A stretch of 20,590 nucleotides of DNA from Bacteroidota bacterium. GTDB taxonomy: Bacteria; Bacteroidota; Bacteroidia; Bacteroidales; B39-G9. Where the stretch lies: the NCBI GenBank assembly GCA_030592465.1, contig JAUVJB010000020.1:1-20590 (forward strand), read 5' to 3'. The notes under the pieces were generated by a model. The model did not search any database and was not told where the DNA came from. It worked only from the letters and a program-made list of their open reading frames with translations. Made by a program: the position numbers and the translations under genes. Shown piece by piece: positions 16,178 through 20,590 of the stretch. Position 1 is the first letter of the stretch; each line of letters starts with the position of its first letter.

Positions 16178-16527
16178 AATTATCAAAACCCCAACCCCCA
16201 TTACTCCTCAACCCAAACCTTAAACCCTTCTGAGTGAGACGAAAATTCAGGTGCATACATACACTATATTGTTGTTATACAACTTATTAAACTGCCGTTA
16301 AAATTAACTCTTAACGGATATTCAAAAACATAGGTTCCTTTTGGCAGATATGAGAAAAAGAAATTTGTTGATGCGTCTTTTGTTGTTTCGTAATAGCCTA
16401 AAGCATCTTGATGTTTATATCGTGAGATAACGTTCATCGGCTTAAAGCAAGCTGCCCGCATATCTTTCATGTGAACATATTCCATGTGGCGGTCAACTTT
16501 TATTTCAATTCTTACAATTACTTTATC
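16178..16527. repeat. Distal copy of the duplicated alpha-2-macroglobulin 3' end
   Basis: This 350-bp segment matches 18640-18990. Over the ungapped 328-base core (16200-16527 against 18663-18990) I count 21 differences, about 94% identity. Similarity continues a further 20 bases past the stop codon, with a 1-base length difference. Both copies point the same way and lie 2.1 kb apart, with a three-gene set between them. Homology ends abruptly at ...CTTTATC on the gene side. Confidence 0.9.
16201..16527 (-). pseudogene. Duplicated C-terminal fragment of alpha-2-macroglobulin, with a nonsense codon
   Basis: The fragment encodes the last 108 codons of the alpha-2-macroglobulin protein seen at 18664-20590. 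It reads MEYVHMKDMRAACFKPMN and onward through YLPKGTYVFEYPLRVNF to a natural TAA at 16201. An extra in-frame TAG at 16264-16266 replaces the Gln of TIQCMYAPEFSS in the intact copy. There is no start signal and the other 1,500 or more residues are missing. It is a displaced, decaying 3' end. It runs directly into a truncated unrelated gene on one side and into the GIY-YIG gene on the other. Confidence 0.88.
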
Positions 16528-16624
16528 TCATCAACAATATTGAATACGAGGGGCTTTGTATTTTTTTATCAAAATAATTTTCAAATACGTCTATAATTAT
16601 ATTTTTAGCTTCGTATGGTTTCAT
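16523..16624 (-). pseudogene. Truncated third gene of the AlbA_2 set, N-terminal 33 codons only
   Basis: An ATG at 16624 overlaps the stop of the AlbA_2 gene by one base (TAATG), the arrangement of a translationally coupled next gene. It encodes MKPYEAKNIIIDVFENYFDK and 13 more residues, then stops at 16523, within 5 bases of the junction with the alpha-2-macroglobulin duplicate. The coupling and the abrupt end suggest that a longer gene was cut at the junction. From memory, the beginning is reminiscent of N-termini of Eco57I-like restriction-methylases (xxAxxIIxxxFExxFxK). That is too short to rely on. Confidence 0.5.
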
Positions 16625-18213
16625 TATTTTACTTGAGTTTTGTTATCAATAATTTTCCAATGTCCGCCTTTATCGGGACCAATGCGCTTTAACAAACCTG
16701 TCTTTTTCAGTTTATTGATTTGATTATCAATAGCAGTAGTGCTTAAATTAAGATGCTGTGCAATTTTTTTAATTGTTATGATATTATCCGTCAAAATAAG
16801 AGCAATAATTTTGTAAAAATTTTCTACCAACTTTTGTGGATGTTTTCTCCCAAGTTTATCTTTACTTTCTACCAAGCTTATCAGTAAATCAATTTGATTA
16901 TTATCTAATTTATCTTCAACTAAAGCCCTGATATTTAAGTTTTTATTTTTATCAATCCATTCAATAATTTGATTTTTATTTTCTTCCAACCTATTTTTGG
17001 TTTTCTCCCAACTTATCTTAGAAGTTTCAATATTAGTTTTATCGGAACTTGCAAGATATATTGTAGTTGTAAAAAACTCACCATCCAAAAATTTTGATTT
17101 ACCATTTTTTGAAAATGCCGGCAGATATTTATAAACATTTTTCATGCCGGAACCCACTTCTTCAACACGGCCAAGCTGAAGCATAAATTTGCTGATAGTG
17201 GGATTTTTGGCATAAGGTGTAAAATGTTTGGGATCAATAATTCCGTATTGTTTTGGATTATTCGGGTTTTTAAATTCTATTTTATTTTTGAAAATAGTGA
17301 TAACAGCCGGACTGGCATTAAGATACTCACGGTGTGCAATGATATTGGCAACAAGCTCTCTGAAAATTTTGCTTCTTAGACTAATGCGTGTTGTTCCTTC
17401 AAGATAAAAAGGGTCGTTAACGTGCTTTTCAATAAATCCCATCAATAAATCATAAGCATCAATAAGGTTTGTTCTTACAGTCAATCTGTCGTCATAACGG
17501 TCAACATTAAACTTCCTTACCAAAGCTTCAAATTTATATGCAGGAACAATGGATTGAATTAACTTATCAGTACCAAAAAATAAAATACCTGCGAGAGTAT
17601 AGCCTTCATCTCCATTATTAGATTTTTTATAAAAACCTGCACGTGAAAGAAATTCTTTATCATCAAGTTCAAGCCAATGATGTTCGTTATTATTTATTTT
17701 TATCAGGTTTTTTGCCCTTTTGATTAAATTAATATCAAAGTCATCAAATTTAACATTTGGATAAACCGTTTGTTCGCTAAAATAATTTTTCTTTCTGTTA
17801 ACAATTTCTGCAATTTTTTCTAAATGAGTAAGCTTATAGTCACCATCTTCGTTTCTCGCAAAAACAGTATTATTAGTTTTATGCACCATAGAACTTTCCG
17901 GGACTTTTATTACAAGAATTTGTTTTTTATCAATTTCAAATTCCTGTGCATAAAGCATAAAAACCGGCTCTAATTTTTGCGAATTATTGGATTGGTTTGC
18001 AATATCTTTTTTAAGTTTGGTAGTTGTATTGTTATCTAACCCTATTATTTTACCATTGTCGGCAACACCTAACAAAATAGTACCACCTACTGTATTCAAA
18101 AAGGCGCATACAGTTTCAAACAGATTATTCGGAAGTTTGTTTTTACTTTCTTTAAATTCTGTTTTTCGTCCTTCACCTTGTTTAATAATATTTAATACCT
18201 CTTGCTTAGTCAT
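16624..18213 (-). CDS. AlbA_2 (Schlafen-like) DNA/RNA-binding, ATPase-like protein
   Basis: A 529-residue protein of the COG2865-type family often annotated as ATP-dependent DNA helicase-like or transcriptional regulator. The AlbA_2/Schlafen-AlbA domain is at the N-terminus (about 14-135): RKTEFKES, AFLNTVGGTILLGVADNGKIIGL. A GHKL-like ATPase segment follows (about 280-385), with FRELVANIIAHREY (283-296) and GSGMKNVYKYLP (354-365). The C-terminus is a winged helix (about 470-522, KKIAQHLNLSTTAIDNQINKLKKTGLLKRIG). The ATG at 18213 overlaps the stop of the preceding 62-aa gene by four bases (ATGA), so the two are coupled; the next gene begins in its stop codon. Such proteins are common in mobile and defence islands, often next to restriction systems. 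Its exact role here is not known. Confidence 0.85.
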   Translation of the reverse strand: MTKQEVLNIIKQGEGRKTEFKESKNKLPNNLFETVCAFLNTVGGTILLGVADNGKIIGLDNNTTTKLKKDIANQSNNSQKLEPVFMLYAQEFEIDKKQILVIKVPESSMVHKTNNTVFARNEDGDYKLTHLEKIAEIVNRKKNYFSEQTVYPNVKFDDFDINLIKRAKNLIKINNNEHHWLELDDKEFLSRAGFYKKSNNGDEGYTLAGILFFGTDKLIQSIVPAYKFEALVRKFNVDRYDDRLTVRTNLIDAYDLLMGFIEKHVNDPFYLEGTTRISLRSKIFRELVANIIAHREYLNASPAVITIFKNKIEFKNPNNPKQYGIIDPKHFTPYAKNPTISKFMLQLGRVEEVGSGMKNVYKYLPAFSKNGKSKFLDGEFFTTTIYLASSDKTNIETSKISWEKTKNRLEENKNQIIEWIDKNKNLNIRALVEDKLDNNQIDLLISLVESKDKLGRKHPQKLVENFYKIIALILTDNIITIKKIAQHLNLSTTAIDNQINKLKKTGLLKRIGPDKGGHWKIIDNKTQVK

Positions 18214-18398
18214 TTAATTAAATATTCTGATAAAATTACTTCTTTAGGGCTACACATTGAAGAGTCTTTTACTGTGGCAGTATTATTAAAAAATTGCTCA
18301 GGTAAATTGCGTTTAATACCGGCAAGAATTTTTATAGGATTTGTTTCGTCTTTTATTTTGTTATAGAAATTTTCAGCACTAATATTTATCTCATTCAT
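18210..18398 (-). CDS. Small protein coupled to the AlbA_2 gene, hypothetical
   Basis: 62 residues from the ATG at 18398, beginning MNEINISAENFYNKIKDE and ending EVILSEYLIK. Four-base ATGA overlap with the AlbA_2 gene start is strong evidence of real coding and of coupled expression. A farther TTG start at 18413 is possible but would leave almost no leader after the candidate -7 box. I do not recognise a family. It is soluble, mixed-charge, and contains one Cys (SMCSP). It may be a small regulator or an antitoxin-like partner, but nothing in the sequence shows this. Confidence 0.6.
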   Translation of the reverse strand: MNEINISAENFYNKIKDETNPIKILAGIKRNLPEQFFNNTATVKDSSMCSPKEVILSEYLIK

Positions 18399-18421
18399 TC
18401 TTTGTAAATTCAAGTTATTAG

Positions 18422-18429
18422 CAAATATA
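18422..18429 (-). promoter_or_regulatory. Candidate -7 promoter element of the AlbA_2 gene set
   Basis: The minus strand reads TATATTTG (TAnnTTTG), 23 bases before the ATG at 18398. No clear -33 TTTG is visible. It would give the 62-aa gene, the AlbA_2 gene and the truncated third gene one transcript, independent of alpha-2-macroglobulin. Confidence 0.4.
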
Positions 18430-18569
18430 ATCTTATAGTTTTATGCTTTATATCACTGCACTTGTTTTTTTTTGCAATAATCGCTAACGGGGGTTTTATA
18501 CAACCAACATATTACACCATATTTGTTATTTATATTTTAGTAAATGTAAATAATTATTTTTGATAATTC

Positions 18570-18593
18570 AACTATAAATACTTTTTTATAGTT
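18570..18593. repeat. Inverted repeat between the alpha-2-macroglobulin gene and the AlbA_2 set
   Basis: AACTATAAA (18570-18578) pairs with TTTATAGTT (18585-18593) around a 6-base loop. It lies about 70 bases downstream of the alpha-2-macroglobulin stop and could end its transcript, although the T tract lies on the other side. Confidence 0.35.
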
Positions 18594-18639
18594 TTTAGAA
18601 TGGGCATTTTACGTTTTTTTAAACAAAAAACCCAAACTT

Positions 18640-18990
18640 AATTATCAAAATTCCACCCCAAAATTACTCCTCAACCCAAACCTTAAACCCTTCAGAGTGA
18701 GATGAAAATTCGGGTGCATACATACATTGTATTGTTGTAATTCCGCTTATGAAACTGCCGTTGAAATTAACTCTTAAGGGATATTCAAAAACATAGCTTC
18801 CTTTTGGCAGATATGAGAAAAAGAAATTTGTTGAAGCGTCTTTGGTTGTTTCGTAATAGCCTAAAGCATCTTGATGTTTATATCGTGAGATAACGTTAAT
18901 AGGCTCAAAGCAAGCTGCCCGCATATCTTTCATGTGAACATATTCCATGTTACGGTCAACTTTAATTTCAATTCTTACAATTACTTTATC
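18640..18990. repeat. Gene-proximal copy of the duplicated alpha-2-macroglobulin 3' end
   Basis: The intact partner of 16178-16527, in the same orientation. It covers the last 109 codons of the alpha-2-macroglobulin gene plus about 24 bases of 3' flank. Because this copy completes a full-length reading frame, insertion here did not destroy the gene. Confidence 0.9.
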
Positions 18991-20590
18991 GCCAACTTTT
19001 AAGGTGTTATTGCTAACAGGCTCAATAACTTTTCCCGATTTGGTTTTTTTCTCAATAAACAATTTTTTACTAATGCTCAAAGGTGTTTTGTGTGAAGTTA
19101 TTTTGTCTAACTGCTCAAAATATTGCCAGTAAACAGCTCCCCATGCCAGCCGGTCGTCATTGCTTGTGAGCGTAACATTTCCCATTTGTGGTTTTATTTC
19201 GTTTTTCGACCATGAGGTTTTAAAATAACCGGTTCCTTTTTCCTGTTTAATCAAATTGGATTTTTCGGGTTCAATTTTAATATCTCCAAGCGAAATTTTA
19301 ACATCATTTTCGTTTGTAAGCATATCTGTTCCTTGCAGCAATAAAGCATAAACAGCTTCAACCGTTGCTTTTGGTGTTCGCCAGTCTTGTGTTTGTTTCT
19401 GTTTTAGCAACCATACTTGCAAATCATTAACTGCCAAAACATCATTTGCTACTTCGTTATAAAGCTCAATCATCAATGCTTGCGTTTCAATTGGTGCTTG
19501 ATGCCAGTAATATCCCAACGAAACATCTTTCCAATACATTCCCATTTCGTCTGAATGCTGAGCATATTCGTTTAATGATTTAACAATATCGCCTGGCGTT
19601 TCAGTTTCGTTATATCTGTAAAGAGCCAAAGCTGTCATGCCTTGTAGATACTTATTGTTTTGTGTCCAAAATTTTGCAGCTTGATTTTTATAATAATTAA
19701 ATGCTTGGCTGTTATTTTCACTTATTGGAATATCGTTAAAAAAGCTTCGGGCATATAAATAATTTATTTGAATGCTTGAGATATGGTTTTTTTCTAATTC
19801 TTTTTCTTTATAATGTTTTTTTAATGATTGATAATCGTCATTAATCCTGTTATCTAAATATATGATTGCCTTTTTCAGCATGTTTTTTAATTCAGCATCA
19901 TTATCATTAATAACATTTAATTTTATTAGATGACCAAACCCTGACACAATGTTTTGAGTAATATAACGACTTTCGGGCATTCCGTAGAACCACGCCCATG
20001 CACCGTTAGCTGTTTGCATTGTTTTGAGTTTGTTTAATGCATCGTTTAACTCGTGAGACATTTTATTGAGCTGAAAGAGTAATGCAATTTGTTTTTTTCT
20101 TTGACTTTCGTTTTGTGCATTTAACACCCATGGTGTTTCCTGCAACAGAAGGCTTTTTAGTTCTTGGTTCTTTTCGAGATTTGACAATAACTCAATTGAA
20201 GTTTTTGAATCCCGCCACTGGTCAAATACCTTTTTAATTTTTGGTGAAGAATTTACAATATACGTTGATAAAATGTTTGCATAATATCTGCTAAAAACCT
20301 CTTGCGAACATTCATTTTCATGTCCCATTAAATATGGCAATGCTTGAATAGCATACCACACAGGATTTTGTGTAAATTCTAATGTCAGTTTATAGTTTTG
20401 TAAAGTTTTCGATTTCTCTGAATTTAATAACTTGGTAAACGTAAAATGTTTAGTACCTTTTTTCCTGATTGGTAAAGGCAGCGATTCTGTTACCAGCATT
20501 TTGTTAGATAAGATAGGAATAACATCTTGTTGAGCATCAGAAAAATTACCTGCTTTTGCGATTATCTTATAATCAACAACTTGAATATTG
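18664..20590 (-). CDS. Alpha-2-macroglobulin family protein, C-terminal part
   Basis: The frame is open to the right edge. The 641 residues present are the C-terminal third of a bacterial alpha-2-macroglobulin, normally a periplasmic, membrane-anchored protease trap of about 1,800-2,000 residues. Visible parts are: the end of the macroglobulin region (SDAQQDVIPILSNKMLVTESLPLP); the thioester-domain start ALPYLMGHENECSQEVFSRYYAN; an alpha/alpha barrel with repeats such as TANGAWAWFYGMPESRYITQ; and the receptor-binding-like domain ending SEGFKVWVEE. The canonical thioester motif CxEQ appears as CSQE (20299-20310), so the thioester is unlikely to form. In many bacteria pbpC follows this gene. 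Here the next sequence is an accessory insertion, with a second copy of the gene's end 2.1 kb further on. Confidence 0.9.
   Translation of the reverse strand, partial: NIQVVDYKIIAKAGNFSDAQQDVIPILSNKMLVTESLPLPIRKKGTKHFTFTKLLNSEKSKTLQNYKLTLEFTQNPVWYAIQALPYLMGHENECSQEVFSRYYANILSTYIVNSSPKIKKVFDQWRDSKTSIELLSNLEKNQELKSLLLQETPWVLNAQNESQRKKQIALLFQLNKMSHELNDALNKLKTMQTANGAWAWFYGMPESRYITQNIVSGFGHLIKLNVINDNDAELKNMLKKAIIYLDNRINDDYQSLKKHYKEKELEKNHISSIQINYLYARSFFNDIPISENNSQAFNYYKNQAAKFWTQNNKYLQGMTALALYRYNETETPGDIVKSLNEYAQHSDEMGMYWKDVSLGYYWHQAPIETQALMIELYNEVANDVLAVNDLQVWLLKQKQTQDWRTPKATVEAVYALLLQGTDMLTNENDVKISLGDIKIEPEKSNLIKQEKGTGYFKTSWSKNEIKPQMGNVTLTSNDDRLAWGAVYWQYFEQLDKITSHKTPLSISKKLFIEKKTKSGKVIEPVSNNTLKVGDKVIVRIEIKVDRNMEYVHMKDMRAACFEPINVISRYKHQDALGYYETTKDASTNFFFSYLPKGSYVFEYPLRVNFNGSFISGITTIQCMYAPEFSSHSEGFKVWVEE

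Noticed and set aside
16131..16256. N-terminal extension of the GIY-YIG-domain gene starting at 16256
   Set aside because: These 42 codons are an out-of-frame reading of the duplicated alpha-2-macroglobulin gene end and its 3' flank, so they are not original coding sequence of this gene.
18480..18525. Integron attC-like site around GCTAACGGGGGTTTTATACAACC
   Set aside because: Although it faintly resembles a recombination site, no paired core sites or consistent stem could be found, and no integron integrase is present.
1..20590. tRNA or rRNA genes
   Set aside because: No cloverleaf or T-arm consensus was recognised. The only GGTTCAA-like string belongs to the TPP riboswitch.

Overview
The window looks like a chromosome segment of an AT-rich Bacteroidetes bacterium (Bacteroidales/Marinilabiliales-like). 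The grounds are: TonB receptor with a carboxypeptidase-regulatory-like N-terminal domain, no Shine-Dalgarno sequences, several candidate promoters with a TAnnTTTG -7 box, a lipoprotein with a bare LFSC lipobox, and palindromic repeats of the CGTCATTGCGA type. Except for cca, every supported gene is on the minus strand.

Left part (1-8391), mostly core genes. The 5' end of cstA runs off the left edge. Next comes a TPP-riboswitch-controlled TonB-dependent receptor, predicted to import thiamine or a precursor, cut by one in-frame TAA. A thioredoxin with its own terminator follows, then the only plus-strand gene, the tRNA CCA-adding enzyme cca. A probable two-gene unit (beta-helix lipoprotein, then secreted endonuclease/exonuclease/phosphatase-fold protein) closes the block.

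Middle part (8392-12385), signalling. A membrane GAF/PAS sensor protein without a recognisable output domain and a SpoIIE-type PP2C phosphatase with a coiled-coil N-terminus are separated by a 583-bp intergenic region. That region is filled with repeats: a hairpin, three tandem 20-mers and a nested palindrome.

Right part (12386-18639), an accessory region. A Fic-domain protein has a canonical Bacteroidetes promoter embedded in an inverted repeat and lies between two imperfect direct repeats. After it come a transposase C-terminal remnant, a small membrane ORF, a protein with a C-terminal GIY-YIG (T5orf172/MUG113-like) domain, and a coupled set: a 62-aa protein, an AlbA_2/ATPase-like regulator, and a truncated third gene. 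The coupled set sits between two 94%-identical 350-bp copies of the 3' end of the alpha-2-macroglobulin gene. The copy attached to the gene is intact and the distal copy is decaying. This is best read as integration or duplication at the 3' end of that gene.

Right edge (18640-20590): the C-terminal third of an alpha-2-macroglobulin-family protein whose thioester motif reads CSQE rather than CxEQ. The 12.5-18.6 kb region, with accessory genes bracketed by repeats, is the most likely site of something undescribed. No complete known defence system can be demonstrated from the sequence alone.
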